From positions 8,435,156 through 8,499,155 of the forward strand of contig OY848918.1 of NCBI GenBank assembly GCA_963693285.1: a DNA stretch of 64,000 nt, read 5' to 3'. Made by a program: the position numbers and the translations under genes. The first letter of the stretch is position 1. Every line of letters begins with the position of its first letter. Of this stretch, positions 49,652 through 60,791 are shown in pieces. The notes under the pieces are model-generated. The model had not been told where the DNA came from and did no database searches. It was given only the letters and a program-made list of their open reading frames with translations. Source of the stretch: Xestospongia muta. Taxonomy: Eukaryota; Porifera; Demospongiae; Haplosclerida; Petrosiidae.

Positions 49652-50215
49652 CTAATTAATATATCCATAAGCAGTATTTCCTTGTAATTCAATTATCTCT
49701 TTTTGTTCTGAGGTATCTGGTAACTTAACATCATCGTATATTGGACCTAATTGGGTAGTAGTAGTGGATGGAGTGTCTTTATTGTAGCTCCTCCTCCTCA
49801 TAATGAGATAGACAATAAGTGTAGTAATAACAGCAGTTAATAGAGAAGAGAGGAACATACTGACTGGAATACTCACTGTTAAGTAAACAATTCAGTAATG
49901 TAACATGTTTGTTTTATATATTACCTGCTAAACATGATGTTTGTTGGTTTACAATAGCTGTAATGGGCAAGAGAATTATATAAACTTCAACTATTATTAT
50001 AATGTACCTGGACAAGTTGAAGTAGTTACAGTTGAAGATACAGTCACTTTCAAAGTAGAAATCATTAAAGAACTTAAATAAATTGTATCTACAATGTAAA
50101 AAATATATAATGTTCAATGAGATTATGTATGACATACTGCTAGTTGAGTGTGAAGACATAGTGCTTGTTGAAGTTGACAAGGACATGAAAAGACATATAC
50201 ATTTAGTTGCTATAT

Positions 50216-50256
<41 letters not shown>

Positions 50257-51654
50257 TTGAACCTACATTTACATATTTTGGATGAATCTCTTGTGATCAT
50301 TACCTTTGTAGAATATGAACTATGTACATTTATCAATGATTTTGATACTATTATAGTTTATATAAGTAATATTATTTATTTATAAATAGTCTTACCATGA
50401 TATTTAGATGATGATATGACAACATTATTACTAGTAATTATTGGTTTTTTAGGAATGATAACTGTATGAGAAGTAAAATAACAATCTTAATAATAATATT
50501 TAAATAACCTATAGTCTTATTAGGGTATCCATCTCCTAGTATATTAACTGGTACCACTATTATAATGTAGGTATATCCAGGTAGTACTCCAGTCAATGTA
50601 ATGTTAGTAACAGTAGTTATATTAACAGTTAGAGAACCTGATATGTTGTGATAGACTTTGTAGTACAAGAGAGGAGGATAAGAGGAGAGAGGAGGTGACT
50701 AAATGAAACTAGAATAATATCAAGTGATTATTAATAATATTATACCTTCCAAGAAATAAAAATAGTGTAGTTCTCTGTGTTGTTTGTAATATTATAATTG
50801 ATTAGTGGTACAGCCTGTAGAACTAGTAAAGCGTATTTATTACTTAATATAACATTAAAACTAATTAATTCATACCATCCAAAGTGAACATAGTATATTG
50901 ACTATAGGGTCCTAAACTATTCTTAGCATCAGACCCTACTACTCTGTACTGATACTCTATTGACTGAGAGAGACCACTAGATACATTAATACTGGTGATA
51001 TTACTACCAGTACTAAGACTATTGATCAATATGTTATCACTGGTTGTCCTGATCTCAACAGTGTAGTTAACTATACAGTTAGGATGAAGAGTAGGAGGTG
51101 ACCAGTAGAGAATGACTGAAGTGTTTGTGAGAGCTGTAAATTCTAGTCGTGTAGGACCATCACTTGGAGGACCTTATAATGATAGTACATGTTAGTTATA
51201 TATGATACTGTTAGTGACATACCTGATATTATAATAGTACAAGTCATTGAGTTTGTATCTATTAAATCAGCACACCTGACTTGTGTTCCATTCTTATCAG
51301 TAATGGCTGTAAAACTTAAATTAGTTGTTAGTCCAGAAGTATTGCTCACAAGAGCAGCAGTAAACCCAGTGTTATCAACATTACTAACTTGTCCAGAACT
51401 TACTGTAGCAATGGGATTACTATCTGATGGAGGAGAATACCAAGCTGCTACACTGCCTGTTATTGTACAAGTGAGTGCTCCTTGTGTCTGTGGACATACT
51501 CCATGATTACATTCTAGACTTGTAACTGAAGCTTCTATATAAACTATATATAATGATATTTATAGCATTGTACATTTTGTTCATAATAGCTTAAGATACA
51601 TTTACCTATGACAAGGAAGAGAAGATAAATAACTGTTGCATCATACCTCTCCAT
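49652..51654 (-). pseudogene. Short-tailed Ig-FN3-FN3 receptor, one frameshift (inverted twin of the gene at 60792)
   Basis: Exons in coding order: 51654-51606 (leader MERYDATVIYLLFLV), 51534-51223 Ig, 51172-50876 FN3-1, 50822-50746 and 50698-50396 FN3-2, stalk exons (a possible pair near 50330-50150, then 50088-50008 and 49957-49925), and 49875-49652 helix+tail. All exon frames agree except that a single base is missing near the end of FN3-2 (about 50475-50490; 'aagattgttattttac' where relatives have 'aagtatgttatgtttac'), leading to TAA soon after. A (TA)n tract (50219-50254) interrupts the stalk region. Everything else looks functional, so a base-call error or polymorphism is possible. Confidence 0.75.
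50219..50254. repeat. (TA)n microsatellite in the stalk region
   Basis: About 18 TA units inside an intron or stalk exon of the minus-strand receptor. Absent from the twin gene. Confidence 0.9.
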
Positions 51655-51700
51655 TTTATCTGTGGGCGGTAATATACTACGTGTTAATAGGTTGAGTTTA
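51655..51700 (-). promoter_or_regulatory. GC-richer element next to the start codon, shared by the inverted twin
   Basis: On the coding strand: 'acgtagtatattaccgcccacagataaaATG'-like, with a near-identical 'ataccgcccacagataaaat' before the start at 60792. CCGCCC/GCCCAC resembles a GC-box/KLF-type site. It is conspicuous because the surroundings are so AT-rich. Shared ancestry is the simple explanation. Confidence 0.35.
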
Positions 51701-52047
51701 GTATAACGTTCAAAATTGTATTATTAGTATAACTATATAAATAATGACAAAAATGTATGATATTGATATTGTTTATTTTCATTATATGAGGTATACATAA
51801 CAACACAAATGTTTACTATATTTATGTAAATAAATATGTGTAATGTCAGTGAATTATTTAAGAAATAATTGTTTAATGAGCTGCATAGTGCATTGTTAGC
51901 AATATGTTTACAACAAATAATTAAAATATATTATCAAACCAATAAATGTGAATACATGTATAGACGAACTGATAAGAACATGTCATTGTTTTTGCATGGT
52001 ATTGCAACTAAAAATTAATCTAATTTTTACAATATTATATAAATCAC

Positions 52048-52224
52048 CATTTATCATAAGTACTGGACCAAGTCCAATGATATTAACAGCTGTGATATTA
52101 ATATTGTAATATTGACCAGGAGTTAGTCCAGTAATAATAACACTGGTATTAGTAGTATTAATAACTGTATTGGTCAATGGATTTGTTACAATATAATATA
52201 GAATAGGAGGACAAGATATGTCAA
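52048..52224 (-). pseudogene. Isolated FN3 exon of a divergent receptor type
   Basis: A phase 1-1 exon: CPPILYYIV at the start, then TNTSVIITGLTPGQYYNI and a GLGP turn, ending at MIN with a gtgatt donor. Its pattern resembles an FN3 domain but differs clearly from both FN3 types of the array. No matching neighbouring exon was found, so it is treated as a remnant. A second partial copy lies at 52505-52664 and an inverted one at 60179-60290. Confidence 0.6.
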
Positions 52225-52504
52225 CTAGTATCTGTGAATAGGAGTGAGATATTTAGTTAGTACTATTATCTTAAATTACTTCCCAAATTAATTCAATATT
52301 AGTATTTGAAATTGAAAACAAAGTGACATTTGTAACTTGTAATGATGATACTTTAATAAAAGATAAGATTATATAACATAAACTTGTTTATTTTATCTTT
52401 CTATCCCAAGAAAAAAGAACTTGATAAAGAACGTGTCATTATTAATGGCATCATAACTATATAAGGAGTTTATCCTATTTCTGTACAATATTATATTAAC
52501 TTAC

Positions 52505-52664
52505 CATTATTTATAAGTACTGGATCAGGTCCAATGATATTAACAGCTGTGATATTAATATTGTAATATTGACCAGGAGTTAGTCCAGTAATAATAACAC
52601 TGGTATTAGTAGTATTAATAACTGTATTGGTCAATGGATTTGTCACAATATAATATAGAATTGA
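52505..52664 (-). pseudogene. Second copy of the divergent FN3 exon, 5'-truncated
   Basis: Near-identical to the exon at 52048-52224 in its 3' part (GLTPGQYYNINITAVN), but the 5' end is lost at about 52664. Confidence 0.6.
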
Positions 52665-52986
52665 TCCTACTCTTAACCGAATATATTTAAATGTAGTTAC
52701 ATGACAACATTACACATTTTATTAATTGGCTCTTTACTCGAGGTTAGTTGATAATGTCACAATCTAATAGTACCATTCAAATAAGATAGATTATTATATT
52801 CGCTGCCTTTGGTAGATTGCCTCCTTCCTCCTATCAACTGCCACAGCTATTTATAATAGTGATGTACAATTGAAACTTAAATATGATATATACTACAATT
52901 ATTATTTTGAAAAAAGAACTTTTTAAAATAAAACATTATTCCTTAAAAATCATGCTATAGAGTACATTATATGAAATTATCAAACA

Positions 52987-53354
52987 CTAGTTATCTTTAT
53001 TTATTGTCTCATAAACTGGAGGAGTATTAAGTGATGGTCGTTGTTTCACTGTACTATATGCTACATTCTCTGTTACTTCAATTGATGACTGATCATCTGA
53101 TCTTTAATTATACCATAGGCTTCATTTTTTTCTGAGAAGAACTCTTTTATTACTGGACTAGTCTCACCTCTACTCTGTTAAGTACTGGACACTAGTAGGA
53201 GACACACATACAGTGGTAATAGTACAACTCACTACTATATAGTACTGACCTTTATATATCAAGATTACTACAATTGTTAAAATAACAATTATTATTACTA
53301 CTAGTAAGATAACATTACTAATAATAATACCAGTAATAACTCCATTACTTAGTA
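52987..53354 (-). pseudogene. Remnant of a third receptor type (membrane helix and tyrosine tail)
   Basis: A phase 1-1 exon at 53354-53250 encodes LSNGVITGII followed by about 25 hydrophobic residues and IYK, i.e. a membrane helix in the same exon phase as the array genes. A tail exon (from about 53131) has EAYGII, then a duplicated 'gatcag' that breaks frame. The other frame continues VAYSTVKQ (ITIM form) and PVYETINKDN before TAG at 52987. No Ig or FN3 exons are attached. Could be a damaged gene whose other exons were lost, or a frame I have misjudged. Confidence 0.5.
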
Positions 53355-53909
53355 CTATGTAAATATAAGAGAAATAGTGAACAACAATTTATAGTAATAT
53401 ATGACATACCACTACTGGTCTATCTGTAGGGAAACTTGTTACAGTAGGTATAACAAGTACTGAAGGTTGTAGATGCGGGTCCTATAATCAACACATTAGA
53501 TGATAAAACGTTGTATATACAGGTATGTAGGGATGATCTAGATTATCCATTGACATGATTGTAGTAATAACTATAAATTATCTCACCAAAATTGATCACT
53601 ACTCTTTCATACTATGTATTGTTTCTTTCTATAACAATATTTTTGTCAAGTAATGTTTGTAAGCATTATATTAAAAACTTGATTAATTGTTTTAGTTGTA
53701 ATGTATAAGGTATATCATAAAAACTAATCAGATCATCTTCCAAAATACACACACATCTACTTGTACTAGTAGACATTTACACTGTGTAGTTAGTATAGTT
53801 TACATTAACTATTATAACATAATATGATGTACCTCATTTTCTCCTATATCATATATACATACTATATATATTATTTATTCTTGCAAAACTGTAAATCCTA
53901 CTGAAAATA

Positions 53910-53957
<48 letters not shown>

Positions 53958-54009
53958 CAAACAATGACAGCATACAACAACAAGCATGATCCATTTGTTT
54001 ATAGTATTA
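53355..54009. other. Spacer with (GA)n
   Basis: Possible stalk remnant of the preceding gene at about 53400-53520, otherwise nothing recognised. (GA)n at 53912-53955. Confidence 0.45.
53912..53955. repeat. (GA)n microsatellite
   Basis: About 22 GA units; a shorter (GA)n recurs at about 54531-54547. Confidence 0.95.
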
Positions 54010-54690
54010 AATAATAGAAAGGTAGCCTATAGAGGCAGTGACTAGCTACAGCCTGCTGCTACTACAATAGCTAGTTACATCGAAGTTCCCTTCACTTGAT
54101 AATGATTAAAAATGTGTTGCTTATTTTATTGATTGATTGATTGATTATTGCATTTTATTTTTCTGATGTATATTTAATTTTTTTACTACACCTCCCCCTC
54201 CTCCCAGAGTGTAACATGACCAGTAGAGCATATGGTTATCATGTGTGTGTGTGACCTTGTCTAGTAAAACATGGCTGAGTAGAATTAATAAAGGTGAGAA
54301 TCAGAATGCAAGGGTATCTGTAATGGTGGTCTTGGAACCAAATATTCTCCCTTTAAAAACATCTGATTTCAAGACTATTGTATTGATTGTATTGAAGTCA
54401 CTAGAATGGTTGGATATAATATTCATATATAAATAAGTTGTAAAGTGATTCACCAAACAAGAAATTTTAATTTTGAAAAGATTTGGCTGTTTATTAAGTG
54501 CCTTTGTCAGCAATATTGTACAAATCTACAGAGAGAGAGAGAGAGAGAATCAATAAATAAAAATAAATTGAATAAACAAATAAAGATAATAATGTACTTT
54601 TAAACACGATTACAGGATACTATTACAGGATAAAATGTTAGTAGAGCTACATGTACTTGTACTATATAATACATAACAATATTAGATACC
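54010..54690. repeat. R1 repeat, diverged copy 5
   Basis: Recognisable by 'gaggcagtgactagctacag', 'tgttgcttattttattgatt', 'gtaacatgacc' and the closing block, but with many substitutions and two microsatellite insertions. It lies outside the tandem units, so R1 either moves on its own or marks the edge of an older duplication. Confidence 0.55.
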
Positions 54691-55059
54691 TAGTTACATT
54701 AATGCATGAAGTATATGATATATACTAACTACTATGTAATACTTATAGTTGGTAATTTATATTGTGTATGTGTTTGTATATTATGAACTTATAATGAAAT
54801 AAACATTGATGATGTTGTTACATATTTCAGCTAATTATTTATAGTAAACAGCATACCTTGTACAAATATTATTTGAACTATAATCAATACCACTTTTATT
54901 ATACATATTATATATAAGATATATGACTTATAGCATTAAGTGTTGTTCATGGAAAAATGTTAGTTTGGGATCCAACTCGTATGATATTGTCATGACAACA
55001 ATAAAGTTTCATAGATAAAACAGAAAAATACTGAACAATTTCTTCAATATACTAGATAT

Positions 55060-55190
55060 ATACTAAAAGATGGATACCCTAATGAGACTATAGATTATTT
55101 AAGTATTATTATAAAGTGTGTTATGTTTACTTCTCATACAGTTATCATTCCTAAACAAACAATAATCACTAGTACTAGTGTTGTCATATG
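55060..55190 (+). pseudogene. FN3-2 3'-end fragment
   Basis: Matches the end of the second FN3-2 exon (DGYPNETIDYL, then the VMFTSHTVIIP text and TSTSVV) and ends about 95 bp before the first recognisable exon of the DUF6589-like gene. It marks receptor-array DNA abutting that gene. Confidence 0.65.
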
Positions 55191-55285
55191 ATCATCCAAA
55201 TATAATTCTTATATAAACTTATAATAGTGAGTTTTATGTGAGTTTTATGTGTGCTGCATAGACTAGTTATATTGTTATTTTACAG

Positions 55286-58069
55286 GTTTTAGTTGGATAT
55301 CAGTCTAAGCCAAAAGTGTCAGAGCTTAGTAATTCTTTAAAAAGGCTTGGAAAAAGTATCAGTCGAGGCAAACGGCTATCTATTGCTAGATCAGTAATGG
55401 AGAATCCCACACTAAGGGAACACATTTTTAGTCTTGTTGCTATTGAACTAAAAAATGAGATGAAAATGTTAACATCCGATAAGCATTCATCAATTTTACA
55501 AATGAAAACAAAAGACTCATTGGAAAGATTCACATGGGAACGTGTGTGGTTAGAGATTGAAACCCATTGTCCAGCACTCACTACTATAATGAAAGAATGT
55601 TTACCTACTATAGTCTTAAAGAAAGACATGACTGTCCCATCACTCTGTGTGTGTGCTAGTATTTTACTTAAGCTACGAAATTCACGTATGAATGCAATAC
55701 AAGGTGTAATCTCATTGCTCTTAAAAACTGGTCATGCTAATAAACAGGTAAATGGTATAATTATATAGTGAAATACATTGTGTAATATAGGTATTTCAAC
55801 GTCTTCAAAAAGTTAACCTAACTCTTTCTTATCAATCAACGTTGCGTGTAATGGATATTATTGCAGAAGGATTCGATGAAACTGTTTGCACCTGGAAAGA
55901 TTCACTTTTATCAAGAGTAGTACTTCCTCAAATACAGCAGGTCTGAACAATTAAAATTAGTATTACATATAACATCTGTATAAGTGTAATGTAAATATGA
56001 ATTGATTTAATATTGTATATTTAATTGATTAGAAGTCTTCATTTCTTTTTGAAAAATCACCTTCAATTGCTTCATCTATTGACACACCTGTGTTTTCACC
56101 CCTAACATCAAGTGAAGTAGAATCATCTAGTGTCAAAAGTGTGTCAGATCCATGTGATCTACCAACTTCTTTATCTTCTCCGGTACAACCTGCTTCTTCA
56201 ACACAGCAATTTCATCATATTGTCTCTCCTCATAGTGACATCTTCATATCCAGTAATTACGACTTTAAGTCTCATATATACATTTTTATGTTTCATTGCA
56301 GGCTTTCAAAATACATGGAATGGTTATGTAATAGCCACTGATAATTTAGATCGCAATGTCAGACCTAGACACCAAACTGTACAGGCCCAAACTGTTTCAA
56401 TGCACTGGTCTAATGCAATTGCTGTGAAAGACAGGTGTGACTTCTCAGACCTGGCTGATGAAATGCCAACCCCTAATCTAAATTCCTGTGATGTAACACT
56501 ATTGTTACCTACAGAAGATGATTGCCAGAAATTGATTGAAAACATAAGTGTTATAGTGGGAAGACTTCTAGTGAAATTTGTACCTGGTTTTTCCAAGTTT
56601 TCAGCTTTGACACAACCTCACATTTATCATAGACATTCATCTGAAATGTCAGCTCAATCACACGTGGTAAGTATACAATTTCTTTTTTAATACAACTAAG
56701 TGATGTACTCATGTCATTAAAGGTGCCTCTTGGTCTTACTCTGAAAAATCCTGCAAAAGTGGCTGACATGGTTGACATTTTAGATGAACTCCACCAGTAT
56801 GTACCATCTTCATCTATCACAACCATTGAAGACATTCCAGGACAGGAGGAAGGTGAATCAATTCGCTTAGATTGCTTTCACAGAATTTTGTGTTATGGTG
56901 ATCAACTAACTGTTGAGCGAATACGAGGTGCACAAGCAGTAAGATTAAATTCTGAAAATGGGATTATGCAATTAAGAGGATTTATTCCTGCTGTTACTGA
57001 CTGGCATGCCAAAGTTAGCTTTTTGGGAGTAAGTTATTACAATAATAGTGTCTTATTCAGTACTACTCTTTTTTAGACTATATACAAACGTTTATATAAG
57101 GATGAGTCAATGGCTGAAGGAGCAACACTGTGTCAGCTGAAATGCCTTATTAATCGATCAAATGTTCCAGCAAAACCTAAACAAAATGTGCATGCCTCTG
57201 AAGAATTTTTTGAAACTGTTGTAATTGGTCACATCATTGCTGCTGCTCTAGACTACTTCAAAATGGATACAATAGAAGATAATCCTATATCTACACATTT
57301 CTCTCACCTAGAGCTTGACAAGGATAAGGAGTTTGCAAGGGAACTGTTTCATACAGCATTGGCTGATATGGTCAGTTCATACATCAATTTAACTGCCTTT
57401 AATAAAATGGAAGATGATGACAAAGATCAGGTTAGAGCTTATGCTAGAGAAGTATTGTCTCTTGGTGTTCTCCTTCTGGAATTCAATGATAGTGTTCATG
57501 AAGGAGACGGTGAACGATTGATGAGAGTGTGGAAATTTTTTATGTTGATATTTCGTTCTGTTGGTAAGACTAAGTATACACTTGAAGGCCTTATTCTTCT
57601 CATACAAGTAAACTTCTCACTACCTCCCAGATTAAGAGAACAGCTTCTATATTCCCGTTTTGTTAACACCAGAGGATCACCTGGTGCTAACATATCAATA
57701 GACCTACATGTAGAACATGTTAACAGAGTAGTTAAATCATCTGTTTATAGTCAGATGTCTAATTTGTCATCTACATCTGTAGTAAGAACTAGCAGATGCA
57801 CTGGAACTCTTTTCAATGTGGTGGAACAATTTGATAGAATATCTGGGCTACATCGTGTAAGCAGTGCCCATTCCAAGGCTGAACTTGACAAAGACATTAA
57901 TCGTATTGTTACACAACTACACAGCACCTCTAAAGTATTTCGATACTTTAATGGCAGACAGCATATACACTTTAAGTCAATTCGAGGAAGCATTATCAAT
58001 TCAATTAAAGCAGACAAAGATAGATTCATTAAATGGATGAATGTTCATTTGAAAAACTCTCTTTCATAA
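55286..58069 (+). CDS. DUF6589-like protein, multi-exon (at least 831 aa; first exon not found)
   Basis: Six exons in frame: 55286-55747, 55791-55940, 56033-56252, 56302-56666, 56723-57028, 57077-58069. No in-frame ATG lies between the last upstream stop and 55316, so a 5' exon is missing from my model or the gene is 5'-truncated. The centre has DNLDRNVRPRH and CYGDQLTVERIRGAQ, then WHAKVSFLGTIYKRLY, which I recognise as the pattern of the metazoan/fungal DUF6589 family (function unknown). A Ser-rich linker (about residues 205-277) separates it from an N-terminal helical part. There is no signal peptide or membrane helix. Codon use is less AT-biased than in the receptors. It ends 37 bp from the convergent helicase gene. 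Assignment is from memory of the family and was not searched. Confidence 0.72.
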
Positions 58070-58106
58070 TGTTAATTTCTCATTTACTTATTAATAATAT
58101 CTGTTG

Positions 58107-59488
58107 TTAGATAAAAAAATTAAAAGTTAGATTAATTTGCATGTAAAAGGAAGAAGTAATAGCATTTATTGAGCATCCACAGTCATTCATACATATATTA
58201 CAACAGTAACATTGACAACAGACACTGACATTGCATCCTTCAAAGTCTGAAAACAACAATTGTCTTTTACAAATGGTAGTATCGGTACAATAATCAATCA
58301 TTTCTTTGCTGATGACTCTATAGTCTCTGGGTGTATGATATAATAAAGCACAGCATAAATCATCATCACGTCCGGCCCTTCCAGTCTCTTAAATATAGCT
58401 TTCAAAATCATCTGATGGTCCCCAATGTATTATTTGTCGAATATCAGGTACGTCTAGACCCATACTAAAAGCAATCGTAGCAATGACGATTCTGAGATGA
58501 CCAGTAGATAAACAGAAAGATTTAACAATGTTTTCTTTTACTTTCTCTTGAGTACAACTTGTATACATATCTACGATTCGATATTTAGAAAGAATTGAAG
58601 GTGCTCCAATAGGGTGAGTGAAGTTGTCTCCTAGGTGATCCTTAAACATGGAATAAAATTCAGAGCATTCTTCAAAGCGACGGCAAAATATTATCATTTT
58701 TGGAAAGTTTTTACCATACTCAACTAAACCACTTGACAACTTTTCCACCAATTCTTCCATTGAAACTTTATTTTTAACAATATATAAAACGTTTTTCTTA
58801 ATTGGAGGGATATATACAAGTACTGGCTTACACATTCCTAGCATTCGATAGACTTTATCACGTGTACTCTTTGAAGCAGTTGCAGTCAAAGCCATGACAT
58901 GTACAGTTGGTGGAACAAGGCTTCTAATTTCTCCAACTCTACGATATGTCTCTCTAAAAGTGTTTCCCCTAAAGAATTAACACCAATAATTATCAAGTTA
59001 ATTTGACACCATATTACTCACCATTTTGGAACACAATGTGCTTCATCAATAGCAATACAAACAAGATTATCTGTGAAAACTCGACTTAGTAATACATCTC
59101 TTAACTGTCTGTTATTTAGTAATGACTCTGGGCTCATAAAAATTAACTGGCTGGTACCTTCCTTGATGCCTCGAACTCTTTCAATATCACAATGAGTTTC
59201 AGATATAAACTCAGCAGATATCCCAATCTCAATAAATTTTTTTTTCTGATCCATCATTAATGCAACTAGTGGTGATACACATAATACAATTGATAACCCT
59301 TTAACATTACGAATACGATCATAAACCTTTGGTAGAATGGAATAACATAGTGACTTCCCATATCCGGTTGGAAGGCAACAGAAAACATCATTCCCAGAAA
59401 TAAATGCACTAATTACTTCTTTTTGTTTCTCTTTGAGAGTAAATCCAAATTCTTTGGCAACTTCATCGACAAGGTTTGCAGTAGACAT
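58107..59488 (-). pseudogene. RecQ-family DNA helicase, two exons, one nonsense codon in motif VI
   Basis: Exons 59488-59022 and 58968-58107 join in frame (443 codons). Visible motifs: motif 0 FTLKEKQKEVI, Walker A PTGYGKS (41-46), motif Ia SPLVALMMDQ, DEAHC (148-152), ALTATA, motif IV IIFCRR, motif V IATIAFSMGLDVPDI. Motif VI reads YI-stop-ETGRAGRDD: the invariant Gln codon is TAA at 58391-58389 (residue 349). The same frame continues with a Cys-rich RecQ zinc-binding-like segment (ICKRQ, then C-x(2)-type clusters) to TAA at 58107. There is no winged-helix or HRDC domain, so it is a short RecQ form. The product would lack the arginine finger and be inactive unless the stop is read through or is an error. 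Confidence 0.8.
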
Positions 59489-60178
59489 ATCTTAACACTT
59501 TCAAAGTTCACACATACTTCAATTTGATGATATTCATATTTCACACTACCTCTAATTGCATACCAACACCTGCGCCACATTCCTGACTGGGGACACAAAA
59601 CTCAAGCCGTGTGACCAGACCTACTTTAAGCTTGCGTGTAGGTCTGGGGACGAGACTATCCATACATTTGAAACATATTAAAAGTTAGCTTAATTTTCTT
59701 TTTCAAAAAAATAATTGTAGATCTAATATATTATATTAGTTGTAAGTTTCAATGAAGATTCTGTTGCACTAATGATGGTGTAATGGCATTGTGAAGAGGA
59801 TTAAAGACACACAACGTGTTTTATATAATGATATATTGTCTGGAGTTGTTCATACCTTCTCCTTAAATGTAACATGCAAATCAAGAAATGTGTTCTATTG
59901 TAGCAAATAAATGGAGCTAGTATTAGCAATAGCTGTGGCTATGAGAATAGGAAGAAGAGGAAAATCTGCCTGATGTTGTGAATATCTATCATGTTTGAAT
60001 GGTACTGTTATGATTGTCACATACTAACTAACCTAGGTAAAGATATAATGTAGTAATTAATAAAATGTACAATGCTGTCTGTGTACCTGCAATTTAATAT
60101 AATTGTTAATATATTATTAATTAAAATGTGATCAATTACATTGCTTATTGTGATAAACCTATTGATCAATATAGTTAT
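59489..60178. other. Intergenic; GC-richer palindromic patch
   Basis: About 59555-59665 is less AT-rich and holds an inverted repeat 'ccagacctac' / 'gtaggtctgg' (about 59608-59645), followed by 'ggacgagac'. No other feature seen. Confidence 0.5.
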
Positions 60179-60290
60179 TAATTAACCAATACAGTTATTA
60201 ATCCTACTAATACCAGTGTTATTATTACTGGACTAACTCCTGGTCAATATTATAATATTAATACCATTGGACCATTGAATATATTGGTTA

Positions 60291-60791
60291 AGCACTTTAG
60301 TCCATTTCATATAATATTGTAAAGATATAGATTAATTTTTAGTTACAAATACCATAATACATAATAACAATGCCATGTTTTTTATCAGGTTAATACACAT
60401 GTATTAATATTTATTGATTTTGATTTTACTTCCAACAATAACATAAAATATTGAGTTCAATTAAAAATACATATTATAACTATCCAAACTATTTATTTTA
60501 ATTATACATACACAATTTATTGTTTAGGTGTAGTACTAACTGGACTCATTACGAATATATATTGAGTATTGTGACCTTGTTATTATATCAATGATGATAT
60601 ATCTTGTGTGACCACACATTTAATACTTACCATATCTTTTCACATTTGCTATGAAGAGAAAGAGCTACACCTCACATCATTATAAAGACATTTAAGTTAC
60701 CAGAGAGAAAGGAAATATACTGGTTATACATATTACATGTGTTTTACATGTATTTAGTTGAATACGTAGCATAATACCGCCCACAGATAAA
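60291..60791. other. Upstream region of the short-tailed receptor
   Basis: About 60311-60388 mirrors sequence downstream of the FN3 exon in the left arm. The GC-richer start-proximal element is at about 60770-60791. A weak likeness to the short-tail helix exon ('agagaaagagctacacctca...aaagacatttaagttaccagag') lies at about 60651-60705. Confidence 0.45.

Larger units (their letters stand above)
49487..52224. repeat. Left arm of a large inverted duplication
   Basis: This segment matches 60179-62945 in reverse orientation, in the same order: 3' flank ('cctaggtcatttaaattaat' against its complement near 62895), receptor gene, the start-proximal 'ctgtgggcggta' element, and a separate FN3 exon. I compared these by eye. 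Similarity is high in exons, 3' flank and start region, and patchier between the first exon and the FN3 fragment. Confidence 0.75.

Noticed and set aside
57389..58029. Minus-strand open frames within the DUF6589-like gene
   Set aside because: Shadows of the long plus-strand exon, whose motifs and splice frame are coherent.
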